A DNA stretch of 30,101 nt. It comes from CAZGVV01 sp964529155 (GTDB lineage Bacteria; Pseudomonadota; Alphaproteobacteria; Rickettsiales; SXRF01). The notes beneath the pieces were generated by a model. It saw nothing but the letters and a program-made list of their open reading frames with translations. It searched no databases and was not told where the DNA came from. This document shows positions 14,705-23,384 of this stretch, in pieces (position 1 is the first letter of the stretch; each line of letters starts with the position of its first letter). The stretch spans positions 1-30,101 of the forward strand of contig CAZGVV010000021.1 in assembly GCA_964529155.1 (NCBI GenBank), read 5' to 3'. The position numbers and the translations under genes are program-made.

Positions 14705-15364
14705 TTAGGCTCTTTCCCCGAATAAAATGCGACCCAGGCGAATCTCTGTTGCGCCCATGCGGATGGCGGTTTCGAAATCTTCGCTCATGCCCATGGAACA
14801 TTCTTCCAACCCATTGCGTAAGGCAATGGCCCGTAACAGCGCAAAATGCGGCGCAGTAGGGAAATCGACGGGCGGAACACACATCACGCCGCGTATGGGC
14901 AAATGAAGCGTATCGCGGCAATAACGAATAAAATCATCTGCTTCTTTTGGTGCTATACCGGATTTTTGTGACTCTTCACCCGTATTGACCTGGATGTAAA
15001 GCGTCGGGTGCTTTGCCTGGCGCATCAACGCTTCCGATAATGCCAGGGCTAATTTAGGCCGGTCTACGGTCTCGATCACATCAAACAATGCAACGGCATC
15101 AGCAACCTTATTCGTTTGAAGCGGGCCAATTAAATGCAGTCGTATTGCGGGATGTGCCGCCTTTAATGCGGGCCATTTATGTTCAGCTTCCTGTACGCGG
15201 TTTTCACCAAAGGCGGTAATGCCCGCTGCGATGGCTGCTTCCACCTGACTCAGTCCTTGCCCCTTACTGGCGGCGACCAGGCGAATGTGATCCGAAGCGA
15301 GGCTGGAAGAGGCTTGTGCCCGATGAATACGGGTTAAAATGGGGGGAAATGTGGCTGTTAACAT
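14705..15364 (-). CDS. YggS/PROSC family PLP homeostasis protein
   Basis: A 219-aa cytoplasmic protein of the YggS (PLPBP) family, which binds pyridoxal 5'-phosphate on a TIM-barrel fold and maintains vitamin B6 and amino-acid balance without known enzymatic activity. Visible family markers are the PLP lysine in LVAASKGQ (Lys34), the GENRVQEAEHKW block (about 53-64), LIGPLQTNK (about 78-86), VNTGEESQKSGIAP and the C-terminal MGMSEDFETAIRMGATEIRL phosphate-binding segment. The length is normal. The family often has a T-K-xx after the lysine; here it is GQ, a mild variation. ATG at 15364; the binding site is weak. It is divergent from the porin gene. Confidence 0.93.
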   Translation of the reverse strand: MLTATFPPILTRIHRAQASSSLASDHIRLVAASKGQGLSQVEAAIAAGITAFGENRVQEAEHKWPALKAAHPAIRLHLIGPLQTNKVADAVALFDVIETVDRPKLALALSEALMRQAKHPTLYIQVNTGEESQKSGIAPKEADDFIRYCRDTLHLPIRGVMCVPPVDFPTAPHFALLRAIALRNGLEECSMGMSEDFETAIRMGATEIRLGRILFGERA

Positions 15365-15561
15365 AGATTACTAGAGTGTAAAGAAATAGGGCTGATTGTT
15401 GCAATATGGCAACATCCGGCCCTAAAGTCCCCTAAAAAATGATGTCCCGGGCGATTCCGGCTTGCAAGCCCGGGCTGGAGGTGGAATATCGACGCAATGA
15501 GGTAAGGCTCGTGTTTACCTTGTGCAATTTGTAGTCACATTCAAACCAAGGGAAGTTCCTT
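15365..15561. other. intergenic region with two hairpins upstream of the porin
   Basis: Two hairpins occur here. The first pairs TAGGGC (15387-15392) with GCCCTA (15419-15424), with an inner stem GTTGC/GCAAC. The second pairs CCCGGGC (15446-15452) with GCCCGGG (15468-15474). They probably belong to the porin mRNA leader or mark regulator sites. No convincing promoter hexamers were found. The binding site GGGAAG lies just before the porin ATG. Confidence 0.45.
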
Positions 15562-16782
15562 ATGAAAAAAATTCTTCTCGGTACAACGGCCCTGGTCGGT
15601 GCGGCACTGGTTTCCCAGGCTGCGCTGGCTGATGCGCCGAAAGTAACCGTAGGCGGCAATTCTGAGTTCGAAGCAGGATTGGTTAGCGACGATCAAGGTG
15701 CTGGTAACAGCAACCGTGCGTTCTACACCCGCAACGAAGTTAGCTTCAAAGTAGACGGCAAGTCCGATATGGGCCTCGGCTACGGTAGCGAAATCTGGTT
15801 GCAGGCTGATACATCTGGCGATTCGAACGGTCGTGGCGTAAATGCTACCCGTACGTTCGTATACTTGGATGGTCTCTGGGGCCGCGTTGAAATGGGTTCC
15901 AATTACGGCGCTGATGACACACTTAAAGTTGATGCTGGCACAATCGCCCGCGCAACCGGTGGTATCAACGGTGACTGGCGCTTCTTCGCGAACAACAAGA
16001 ACTCCAATCCGTTTATCGCAACCTCTGACCTGCCAATCAACTATGGTGCAACCACGGGCGGCTTAGCTGCTGGTGGCATTACCGGTGGTACTGCAGGTGG
16101 TTTCGGTAACCAGTCTTCCGAAAACCTGAACAAAATCACCTACTACACGCCAAAATGGTACGGCTTACAAGCTGGTTTGAGCTATGCTCCAAACGATGCT
16201 AGCCGTGGTCAGTTTGCTGGTACAACTTCTCGTGCTAGCCGTAGCACAGCTGTTACTTTCAACTCAGGTGGCGTGAACACGGGCACCATCTCCCGTGCTA
16301 ATGACATCTGGCAAGGTGGCGTAAGCTACAATGGCCAGTGGGATCAGATCGCTTTCGGTCTGTCCGCAACGGGCGAACATGGTAATGCGCAAACCGCTGG
16401 TTATCATGACCTGAGCGCTTGGGCTCTCGGTGCTAAAGCCGCTTACCTGGGCTTCAGCGTCGCTGGTTCATACGGTGATTGGGGCAAAAGCCTCCGCACC
16501 GGCAGCAATGTTTCAGACAATAAGTTCTGGACCGTTGGTGGCGCATACGAGTTCGGTCCTTATGGCGTAAGCGTAACGTACCTCAGCAGCAAGTTTGATG
16601 GTGCCGCTACCTTTAACCAAGACAAGTTCCGCAACATCGTAGTCGGTGCTGATTACAAATTGGCTCCTGGCTTGACCCCTTATGCTGAAGTTGCTTTCTT
16701 TGATCAAGACGCTGCTGGTACTGGCGTTCTGAACAACAACTCCGGCGAAGTGTTCCTGCTTGGTACACAATTGAATTTCTAA
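15562..16782 (+). CDS. Gram-negative porin
   Basis: A 406-aa outer-membrane porin of the Porin_4 type common in Alphaproteobacteria. A signal peptide (residues 1-23, ALVSQAALADA) precedes a beta-barrel rich in Gly, Asn, Ser and aromatic residues with alternating hydrophobicity. A loop-3-like region follows the GRVEMGSNYGADDTLKVDAG segment. The C-terminal residue is Phe in FLLGTQLNF, the barrel-assembly signal recognised by BamA. Strands can be followed to the end and the length is as expected. Codon use is clearly optimised (many GGT, CGT, AAC) compared with neighbours, suggesting high expression. It has its own strong terminator, so it is monocistronic. Confidence 0.92.
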   Translation: MKKILLGTTALVGAALVSQAALADAPKVTVGGNSEFEAGLVSDDQGAGNSNRAFYTRNEVSFKVDGKSDMGLGYGSEIWLQADTSGDSNGRGVNATRTFVYLDGLWGRVEMGSNYGADDTLKVDAGTIARATGGINGDWRFFANNKNSNPFIATSDLPINYGATTGGLAAGGITGGTAGGFGNQSSENLNKITYYTPKWYGLQAGLSYAPNDASRGQFAGTTSRASRSTAVTFNSGGVNTGTISRANDIWQGGVSYNGQWDQIAFGLSATGEHGNAQTAGYHDLSAWALGAKAAYLGFSVAGSYGDWGKSLRTGSNVSDNKFWTVGGAYEFGPYGVSVTYLSSKFDGAATFNQDKFRNIVVGADYKLAPGLTPYAEVAFFDQDAAGTGVLNNNSGEVFLLGTQLNF

Positions 16783-16809
16783 TTCAAACATTAGAAGTTC
16801 TATGCTAAA

Positions 16810-16840
16810 GAAAGGGCGGCACTCCGGTGTCGCCCTTTTA
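16810..16840 (+). terminator. rho-independent terminator of the porin gene
   Basis: AAAGGGCG (16811-16818) pairs with CGCCCTTT (16831-16838), with an inner CAC/GTG pairing and a TCCG tetraloop, then a TTTTATTTTAT tract. It is 28 bases after the porin stop. Confidence 0.92.
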
Positions 16841-16863
16841 TTTTATAGAAATCATGGTGGTAT

Positions 16864-17415
16864 ATGTTCATTCGCCTGTTAAGCCTTGCCTGCATTGCCC
16901 TGCTGGGCGCCACGCTACTCAGCGCCTGCTCAGAGGATGATAGCGGATTGGAAGCCAACTATCCCAAAGGGGACGCCAGGCAATTACGCCGTATTTCGCG
17001 CGGGAGCTTAATCGGCGGTGAAGGCGGTTTTGCAGTAGGCGGCAACAGCGCAAAAGAAGACGAGTCTTCTAAATCACCCCTGGGGGTTAACGGTTTTCTA
17101 TGGCGTGCAACGCTCGACACCCTTTCCTTCATGCCGCTTGCCAGCGCTGATCCCTTCGGCGGGACGATTCTGACCGACTGGTACGAAGACCCCAAAACTC
17201 CGGGTGTTCGTTATAAAGTCAATGCCATCATTCTGGATAAGACGCTGCGTGCAGATGGCGTGCGGGTGAGTGTGTTCAAGCAAAAGCTGGAAGGCGTAGC
17301 CTCCACCCACCCCGTGTGGCGTGACTTGCCGGTAGACACCCAGCTGGCGCACAAGCTGGAAGACCAGATCCTGACGCGTGCCCGCCAGCTGCGTATCACT
17401 CAAATCGGCCATTAA
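16864..17415 (+). CDS. DUF3576 family outer-membrane lipoprotein
   Basis: A 183-aa lipoprotein. The signal sequence ends in the lipobox LSAC (Cys22), and the following SEDD would favour outer- over inner-membrane retention rules of E. coli only weakly. The mature part has a conserved GVNGFLWRATLDTLSFMPLA segment then DPFGGTILTDWYEDP and the RYKVNAIILDKTLRADGVRV block typical of DUF3576, an alphaproteobacterial family of unknown function, commonly encoded beside leuS and lptE. This context suggests an envelope biogenesis role, but no activity is known. It ends 11 bases before leuS and is probably cotranscribed with it. Confidence 0.9.
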   Translation: MFIRLLSLACIALLGATLLSACSEDDSGLEANYPKGDARQLRRISRGSLIGGEGGFAVGGNSAKEDESSKSPLGVNGFLWRATLDTLSFMPLASADPFGGTILTDWYEDPKTPGVRYKVNAIILDKTLRADGVRVSVFKQKLEGVASTHPVWRDLPVDTQLAHKLEDQILTRARQLRITQIGH

Positions 17416-17426
17416 TTTGATCTGCA

Positions 17427-19904
17427 ATGGCTGAACTCCCGCTCTATTCCGTCAAAGCAAACGAAGCGAAATGGCAGAAACGCTGGCAGGATGCCGGTAC
17501 GTTTGCCGCCCGTGAGGATGCAACGCGCCGTAAATACTACGTGCTTGAAATGTTTCCGTATCCCTCCGGCAACATCCACATGGGGCATGTGCGCAATTAC
17601 ACGCTCGGTGACGTGATTGCCCGTTTTAAACGCGCCCAGGGGTTTAATGTATTGCATCCCATGGGGTGGGACGCCTTCGGCCTTCCTGCAGAAAACGCCG
17701 CCATTGAACGCGGTGCCCACCCGGCGGACTGGACTCTCGCCAACATCGCAACCATGCGCGAGCAATTGAAATCGATCGGCCTGAGTTACGACTGGTCGCG
17801 TGAACTCGCCAGTTGCGAGCCGGACTATTATAAGCACGAACAGGCCTTTTTCCTCCATATGCTGAAAGCCGGGCTTGCCTACCGTAAAGAAGCCTTCGTC
17901 AATTGGGACCCGGTGGACAACACCGTGCTTGCCAATGAGCAGGTGATTGACGGTCGTGGCTGGCGTTCCGGGGCCGTGGTGGAAAAACGCAAACTTTCGC
18001 AATGGTTCCTGCGCATCACCGATTTTGCGGAGGAATTGCTGGCCGCCTTGCCTACCCTCACCCAATGGCCGGAAAAAGTACGCCTCATGCAAGAGCGCTG
18101 GCTGGGAAAATCACAAGGGGCGATATTAAAATTGCGGGTCATAGGGGCCGCCTCACCAGAAGAAGTATTGGAGATTTATACCACACGCCCCGATACAATC
18201 TACGGTATGAGTTTCTGCGCTGTTGCTCCTAATCACCCTCTTTCTCTGCAACTCGCAACGCACCACGCGCCACTCGCGGCATTTCTCAAAGAATGCAATC
18301 AGCTGGGTACGAGCGAAGAGGCGATTGAAAAGGCGGAAAAAAGAGGGTTCGACACCGGACTTCGGATTCACCATCCGTTTGAAGACCGGGATGTGCCGCT
18401 CTACGTGGCGAATTTTGTGCTGATGGATTATGGCACCGGCGCTATTTTCGGCTGCCCGGCCCATGACGAACGCGATTTTGAATTTGCTACCAAATACAAT
18501 CTGCCCATTCTTCCCGTAGTAACGGGCGGGGATGCCACTGCGCCTTATACCGAGGACGGTGTGCTCATGAACTCGGATTTCTTAAATGGCTTGCCCGTTG
18601 ACGCCGCCAAGAAACGCGCCATTGCTGCATTGCAGGCGTTAGGCGAAGGTACGGCGAAAACCAATTGGCGTCTGCGGGATTGGGGAATTTCGCGCCAGCG
18701 CTATTGGGGGTGCCCTATTCCCATTATCCATTGCGAAAGCTGCGGTGCGGTTCCTGTGCCGGAATCCGATCTGCCTGTTACCTTGCCGCGTGATGTGACG
18801 TTCGATCAGCCGGGTAACCCACTGGCCCGCCATCCCACCTGGAAACAGGTTCCCTGCCCCACCTGCCATAAGCCTGCCATGCGTGAAACGGACACGTTTG
18901 ATACGTTTTTTGAGTCCTCCTGGTACTTTGCCCGCTTCGCTACCCTTCCAAGCCCTCAGGCGCTTGATTCTGCGGCTTTGAACTATTGGATGCCAGTGGA
19001 TTGCTATATTGGTGGCGTGGAGCATGCGGTGCTGCATTTACTCTATTCACGGTTTTTCATGCGTGCCCTAAAGCATTGCGGTCTGCAAGCATTTGAAGAG
19101 CCGTTCCTGCGCCTGGAAACCCAAGGCATGATTTGCCATGAAACCTACAAAAATGCTGCCGGTAAATGGCTGACTCCGGAAGAAGCCGCTGAAGCGCCAC
19201 CGGGTTCGGTCACGGTCGGGCGTGTGGAAAAAATGAGCAAATCCAAGAAAAATACCGTGGATCCCCGGCATATTATGGATAATTACGGCGCCGATGCGGC
19301 CCGGCTATTTATGCTTTCTGACTCCCCGCCGGAGCGGGATCTGGAATGGACGGAAGCCGGTATTGAAGGTGCGTGGCGTTATATTAACCGGTTGTGGAAA
19401 TTAGTGCTGCAGGCCCCGGGTTCAGGGCCTGGCGAGGGGTTACAAAAACTGCTGCATAAAACCATTGCTGCGGTGAGTGAGGACATTGAGCGGTTTCATT
19501 TCAACAAAGCCATTGCCCGCATCCGTGAATTAACCAATGCCATGGAACAGGCCGCGCCCTCACCCGTTTTAACCGAAGCCACGGACGCAGTGCTGCGGAT
19601 GCTGAATCCTTTCATGCCGCATGTGACAGAAGAATTATGGGAACGCAGTGGACATAAAGGGATGTTGGCCGATGCATCCTGGCCGGTGGCTAATCCTGGT
19701 CTTGCGGTGGACGATGAAGTTACCATGGCCGTGCAGGTGTCCGGTAAATTACGTGCTACCATCCGCGTGGCAAAAGATATGGATGCTAAGTTGATCGAGC
19801 AGCACGCACTGAAATTAGAAGCGGTGCGCCAGGCAATCGAATCACGCGAAATCGCCAAAATCATCGTTGTGCCCAATAGGATCGTCAATGTCGTGGTTAA
19901 ATAA
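17427..19904 (+). CDS. leuS: leucyl-tRNA synthetase
   Basis: Class I aminoacyl-tRNA synthetase charging tRNA-Leu with leucine. The 825-aa length is near the bacterial norm (about 860). The HIGH signature is HMGH (residues 51-54), and KMSKS is KMSKS (602-606). The CP1 editing domain (about 220-420) holds the conserved TTRPDTIYG and FGCPAHDERD motifs for hydrolysing misacylated tRNA. The zinc-ribbon region shows CESCGAVPVPE and CPTCHKP. The tRNA-binding alpha-helical and C-terminal domains follow (FMPHVTEELWE; VQVSGKLRATI). It starts the leuS-lptE-holA block; lptE overlaps its 3' end by 17 bases. Confidence 0.97.
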   Translation: MAELPLYSVKANEAKWQKRWQDAGTFAAREDATRRKYYVLEMFPYPSGNIHMGHVRNYTLGDVIARFKRAQGFNVLHPMGWDAFGLPAENAAIERGAHPADWTLANIATMREQLKSIGLSYDWSRELASCEPDYYKHEQAFFLHMLKAGLAYRKEAFVNWDPVDNTVLANEQVIDGRGWRSGAVVEKRKLSQWFLRITDFAEELLAALPTLTQWPEKVRLMQERWLGKSQGAILKLRVIGAASPEEVLEIYTTRPDTIYGMSFCAVAPNHPLSLQLATHHAPLAAFLKECNQLGTSEEAIEKAEKRGFDTGLRIHHPFEDRDVPLYVANFVLMDYGTGAIFGCPAHDERDFEFATKYNLPILPVVTGGDATAPYTEDGVLMNSDFLNGLPVDAAKKRAIAALQALGEGTAKTNWRLRDWGISRQRYWGCPIPIIHCESCGAVPVPESDLPVTLPRDVTFDQPGNPLARHPTWKQVPCPTCHKPAMRETDTFDTFFESSWYFARFATLPSPQALDSAALNYWMPVDCYIGGVEHAVLHLLYSRFFMRALKHCGLQAFEEPFLRLETQGMICHETYKNAAGKWLTPEEAAEAPPGSVTVGRVEKMSKSKKNTVDPRHIMDNYGADAARLFMLSDSPPERDLEWTEAGIEGAWRYINRLWKLVLQAPGSGPGEGLQKLLHKTIAAVSEDIERFHFNKAIARIRELTNAMEQAAPSPVLTEATDAVLRMLNPFMPHVTEELWERSGHKGMLADASWPVANPGLAVDDEVTMAVQVSGKLRATIRVAKDMDAKLIEQHALKLEAVRQAIESREIAKIIVVPNRIVNVVVK

Positions 19905-20535
19905 AGCCTGTTTTATCCTACCGGCGGTGATGATGCTTTCCGGCTGTGGATTTGAGCCGGTATACGGCACGCATGAAGCAAATACATCGCATGCTGCTGT
20001 TGTTATTCCTGATATAATAGTAGAGGCCAAGCCCGCCGACATAACGCGCAAGCGACTGGCGCAATTATATAAAGCTAAGTTAGAAACGGTATTAAACCCC
20101 AGCGGCGACATACCTCCGTCTGCGCCGTATCAGCTGACTAACATTATATCGGAAACCGAAAGCGCGATGGCGGTATCTAAGGATGGTACGATTTCGCGTT
20201 ATAATGTGGTGCTGCAAGCCAATCTGACGCTTACACGCACTTCGGATAATAAGGTGGTGTACAATGGAATTGTGCAACGCATTGGCAGCTATGATAACGT
20301 CTTAAATGCTTATTATTCCACCTATATTTCTGGGCAGGATGCCATTAACCGTGCTGCCGTGGAATTGGCGGAGGATGTGAAATCACGGATGATCGCATTT
20401 TTTGCAAAAACGCCTAATCCTGAGCCACTGCCCCCTGCGGCGCTGGTTCCGCCTCCTTCCATGCCGCAGATTTCGCCACTACCGAATTCGATTTTTACCA
20501 CTTCGCCGACTGGCCTGACTCAGCCCGTACAATGA
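19888..20535 (+). CDS. lptE: LPS-assembly lipoprotein LptE
   Basis: A 215-aa outer-membrane lipoprotein that plugs the LptD barrel and delivers lipopolysaccharide to the cell surface. The signal peptide ends in lipobox LSGC (Cys20), then GFEPVYG, the conserved start of LptE. The core (about residues 40-170) has the alternating beta pattern and a C-terminal helix (DAINRAAVELAEDVKSRMIA) as in the family. The C-terminal roughly 40 residues are a Pro-rich tail (PNPEPLPPAALVPPPSMPQI), which many LptE proteins lack. The start is the ATG at 19888, inside the end of leuS and preceded by AGGA. The stop overlaps the holA ATG by four bases (ATGA), an arrangement for translational coupling. Confidence 0.9.
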   Translation: MSWLNKACFILPAVMMLSGCGFEPVYGTHEANTSHAAVVIPDIIVEAKPADITRKRLAQLYKAKLETVLNPSGDIPPSAPYQLTNIISETESAMAVSKDGTISRYNVVLQANLTLTRTSDNKVVYNGIVQRIGSYDNVLNAYYSTYISGQDAINRAAVELAEDVKSRMIAFFAKTPNPEPLPPAALVPPPSMPQISPLPNSIFTTSPTGLTQPVQ

Positions 20536-21563
20536 AACTCGCTGCACGCGCCATCCCTGAATTTCTCCGGCAGCCAGACAGGCAGAGCGTGGCGGTTCTT
20601 ATCTATGGGCGTGATGAAGGCATGGTGCGCGAGCGGGCACAGGCAGTGGCTGAGAGCCTGCTTGGCCGGGATGCAGACGCGATGCAGCGTACTGAATTAT
20701 CGGACGATATATTAAAGACTGACCCTGCCCGACTGTCTGATGAGCTGGCGGCTTATGGATTACTGGGTGGCAAGCGTATTGTTCTGTTGCGGGCGGAGTC
20801 TGAGAAATGGGCGCCGGTGATTGAGCATGCATTGGCAGACGTACCTAAACCGAACTACCTTATTGTCCAGACCGGCGAACTTACACCACGGTCATCATTG
20901 CGTCAGCTATTTGAAAGCGGTGCTAATTTAGCCGCCCTGCCCTGCTATGCCGATGAAGCGGCGGATATTACCTCTTTATTACGAGCCGCCCTGGCTGAGC
21001 AGCAGATTCGTATTGATCCGGAAGCAGTGGATTATGTAACAGCGCAACTGGGTAATGACCGCCAGGTAACCCGGCGTGAAATAGAAAAATTAGTGCTATA
21101 TGCCGGAGCCGCGGGCCATCTGACACTGCAGGATGCGCAGGCCCTGAGCGAAGGCAATCGGGAATTAAATTTGGAAGCGGTAGCGATTGCGGCGGCAGAT
21201 GGTAATTTACCCCAACTGGATCGTTTATTAAATGAAGCCTGGCGTGAGCAGACAGCGCCGGTGGCGGTGCTGCGGTCAGTGCAGCGGTATTTTCACCGAC
21301 TCTATCTGGCTCGGGGTAAGATGGGCGGCGGCCAGAGTGCGGAGCAAGCAGTATCAGCGCTTAAGCCCCCGGTATTTTTCCGTCAAATCCCGGTAGTCAT
21401 CCGCCATGTCCAGCGATGGAACAATGCGGATATTGCTCATGCCCTGCAACGCGCAGCAGAGGGCGAAGCAGCGTGTAAGGGCGGTTCGGCCGCCTCACCT
21501 ACCCTCGCCTGCGCAACGGCACTCCTGGGCATTGCAGGACGCGGCCGGGCACTGGCCCGGTAG
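20532..21563 (+). CDS. holA: DNA polymerase III subunit delta
   Basis: The delta subunit of the clamp loader, which opens the beta sliding clamp. At 343 aa it is the family size, with an N-terminal AAA+-like domain that lacks a P-loop, as expected for delta. The RVVLL-type strand appears as GGKRIVLLRAESEKW, the lid region follows, and the C-terminal collar domain (about 215-330, LFHRLYLARGKMGGGQ-like helices: SVQRYFHRLYLARG) is present. A clamp-binding loop cannot be pinned by eye. It overlaps lptE by four bases and ends five bases before the convergent parB stop. Confidence 0.93.
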   Translation: MKLAARAIPEFLRQPDRQSVAVLIYGRDEGMVRERAQAVAESLLGRDADAMQRTELSDDILKTDPARLSDELAAYGLLGGKRIVLLRAESEKWAPVIEHALADVPKPNYLIVQTGELTPRSSLRQLFESGANLAALPCYADEAADITSLLRAALAEQQIRIDPEAVDYVTAQLGNDRQVTRREIEKLVLYAGAAGHLTLQDAQALSEGNRELNLEAVAIAAADGNLPQLDRLLNEAWREQTAPVAVLRSVQRYFHRLYLARGKMGGGQSAEQAVSALKPPVFFRQIPVVIRHVQRWNNADIAHALQRAAEGEAACKGGSAASPTLACATALLGIAGRGRALAR

Positions 21564-21568
21564 GTGTA

Positions 21569-22534
21569 TTATAATCCGCCACCTAAACGACGCAGAATGG
21601 AATCCAGCTGGCTTAAGGAATCATAGGAAATAGCCAGCTCGCCGCCTTGCGCCCCATTGCGGCCTTCGCGGATTTCCACTTTCATCCCAAAATCCGCTGA
21701 GAGTGTTTCTTCCAAGGCTAAAATATCAGGATCTTTGGGGCCGGTATATGCCGGGGCAGCTGCGGCGCGCGGTTGGCGTGGCGTAGCTGCGGGTGGGGTA
21801 TAGGTTCCGTCAGGCTGAGTATTGCGTACCCGGGCTTCCACCTGGCGTACGCTTAAGCGCTGGTCGACGATTTCTCGGGCGATGTCATTTGCCACAGGCT
21901 CAGATACATTCAGCAAGGAGCGGGCGTGGCCCATGGTGATAGTGCCTTTCTCCAGCAAATCACGGATGGATTGCGGCAGGCTTAGCAAGCGCAGTAAATT
22001 AGCAATGTGGCTGCGGCTTTTGCCTACGGTTTGCGACAATGCATCCTGCGTATAACGGAATTCTGCGATTAACCGCTGATAACCACCGGCTTCTTCCAAA
22101 GGGGATAAATCGGCGCGCTGGACGTTTTCAATGAGTGAGAGTTCCATGGCCTGCGCATCAGTCAATTCCTTGACCAGGGCAGGAATAACCGTGAGTCCGG
22201 CCATTTTGGCAGCACGCCAGCGGCGTTCGCCCGCGATGATTTCATAGCGGTCAGGCGCTGCGCCCATTTTTCGCCGCACGACAATAGGCTGCATGACGCC
22301 ATTGCGTTTGATGGAGTCCGAAAGCTCTTGCAGCGCTTCTTCATTAAAATAGCCGCGCGGCTGGAATTTACCCGCTTCTAGCTGGGCGAGGTACAGGTCG
22401 CGGATATCACCTTCTAATTTTCCTTTGCCTTCCACGGGGGGATGGGCAGGTTTTTGCTGCTCAACGGTTTTTTCGACTTCAGCGATCAGCGCGGAGAGGC
22501 CTTTGCCCAAGCCGCGTGTTTGTACGGTTACCAT
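21569..22534 (-). CDS. parB: chromosome partitioning protein ParB
   Basis: A 321-aa DNA clamp that loads at parS and spreads with CTP. Box I begins at FQPRGYFNEEALQELSDSIK (about 57-76). The CTP-binding motif is GERRWRAAKMAG (about 102-113), and the helix-turn-helix lies about 150-190 (LSQTVGKSRSHIANLLRLLS). A Pro/Ala-rich linker with TPRQPRAAAAPA (about 240-265) leads to the C-terminal dimerisation domain ending in a leucine-rich helix. The length is standard. Spacing from parA is short (21 bases), so it is the distal gene of the parAB operon. Its targets are present in the window at 23946 and 25873. Confidence 0.97.
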   Translation of the reverse strand: MVTVQTRGLGKGLSALIAEVEKTVEQQKPAHPPVEGKGKLEGDIRDLYLAQLEAGKFQPRGYFNEEALQELSDSIKRNGVMQPIVVRRKMGAAPDRYEIIAGERRWRAAKMAGLTVIPALVKELTDAQAMELSLIENVQRADLSPLEEAGGYQRLIAEFRYTQDALSQTVGKSRSHIANLLRLLSLPQSIRDLLEKGTITMGHARSLLNVSEPVANDIAREIVDQRLSVRQVEARVRNTQPDGTYTPPAATPRQPRAAAAPAYTGPKDPDILALEETLSADFGMKVEIREGRNGAQGGELAISYDSLSQLDSILRRLGGGL

Positions 22535-22555
22535 AGTGTAGCTCCTTTGGGTTTA

Positions 22556-23365
22556 TCAGGCGGCGACCAATTCGTTTTTACGTGCGCGCTCGCGTTTGAG
22601 TAATTCGCTGGCAAGCTTGATATAGGCACGGGAACCGGCACAGTTAATATCATAGATCAATGCAGGTTTGCCGTGGGATGGTGCTTCCGACATGCGAACG
22701 TTGCGAGGGATAACGGTTTCGTACACTTGCGTGGTGAGGAAGCCTCGGACGTCTTGTTCGATCTGATCGGTGAAGCGGTTGCGGCGGTCATACATGGTGA
22801 GGACGATGCCCTGAATGTTGAGGCCAGGATTCAGCGCACCGCGCACGAGTTCGATGGTGCGCAGTAAATGGCTTAAGCCTTCCAGCGCGTAAAATTCACA
22901 TTGCAGGGGGATAAGAACAGATTCAGCGGCGACCAGCGCATTGACGGTAAGGAGGCCAAGGGAAGGAGGGCAATCGATCAACACGTAATCAAAGGGCAGG
23001 GTGGTGGCGGCAATGGCATTCTTCAAACGAAATTCACGCTTAACCAGACTCACCATTTCAATCTCAGCGCCCGATAGATCCATCGTGGCGGGAATAACGC
23101 TTAGATGCGGGATCGACGTGGGCACGATGGCGTCCTGCAGCGGCGCATCATTGATAATCAGATCATAAGAAGTGAGGAGGCGCTGGTTAGGTTCAATGCC
23201 AAACCCGGTGGAGGCATTTCCTTGTGGGTCAAAATCCACCAGCAATACTTTTTTCTTTACCGCTGCCAATGCCGTAGCCAAGTTTACCGCCGTGGTGGTT
23301 TTTCCCACGCCGCCTTTTTGGTTTACAATTGCAATGATGCGGGGAGAGGGCGCAAGCTCCGACAT
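22556..23365 (-). CDS. parA: chromosome partitioning ATPase ParA
   Basis: A 269-aa deviant-Walker ATPase that forms a gradient on the nucleoid to pull ParB-parS complexes apart. Walker A is KGGVGKTTT (17-25), the A' motif is VLLVDFDPQGNAS, and Walker B is YVLIDCPPSLGLL. The frame opens at 23491, but the ATG at 23365 (MSELAPSPRI) is preceded by GAGGTG and gives the usual length, so the upstream extension is rejected. Located between parB and rsmG, as in most Alphaproteobacteria. Confidence 0.97.
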   Translation of the reverse strand: MSELAPSPRIIAIVNQKGGVGKTTTAVNLATALAAVKKKVLLVDFDPQGNASTGFGIEPNQRLLTSYDLIINDAPLQDAIVPTSIPHLSVIPATMDLSGAEIEMVSLVKREFRLKNAIAATTLPFDYVLIDCPPSLGLLTVNALVAAESVLIPLQCEFYALEGLSHLLRTIELVRGALNPGLNIQGIVLTMYDRRNRFTDQIEQDVRGFLTTQVYETVIPRNVRMSEAPSHGKPALIYDINCAGSRAYIKLASELLKRERARKNELVAA

Positions 23366-23384
23366 ATTACACCTCATATATACG

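Noticed and set aside
14307..14921. 204-aa minus-strand reading frame
   Set aside because: Overlaps the 14232-14648 gene and the end of yggS, with Arg/His/Cys-rich composition typical of an antisense shadow.
15387..15424. Hairpin as a minus-strand terminator
   Set aside because: It would be positioned upstream of yggS with no minus-strand gene feeding into it; better seen as leader structure of the divergent porin region.
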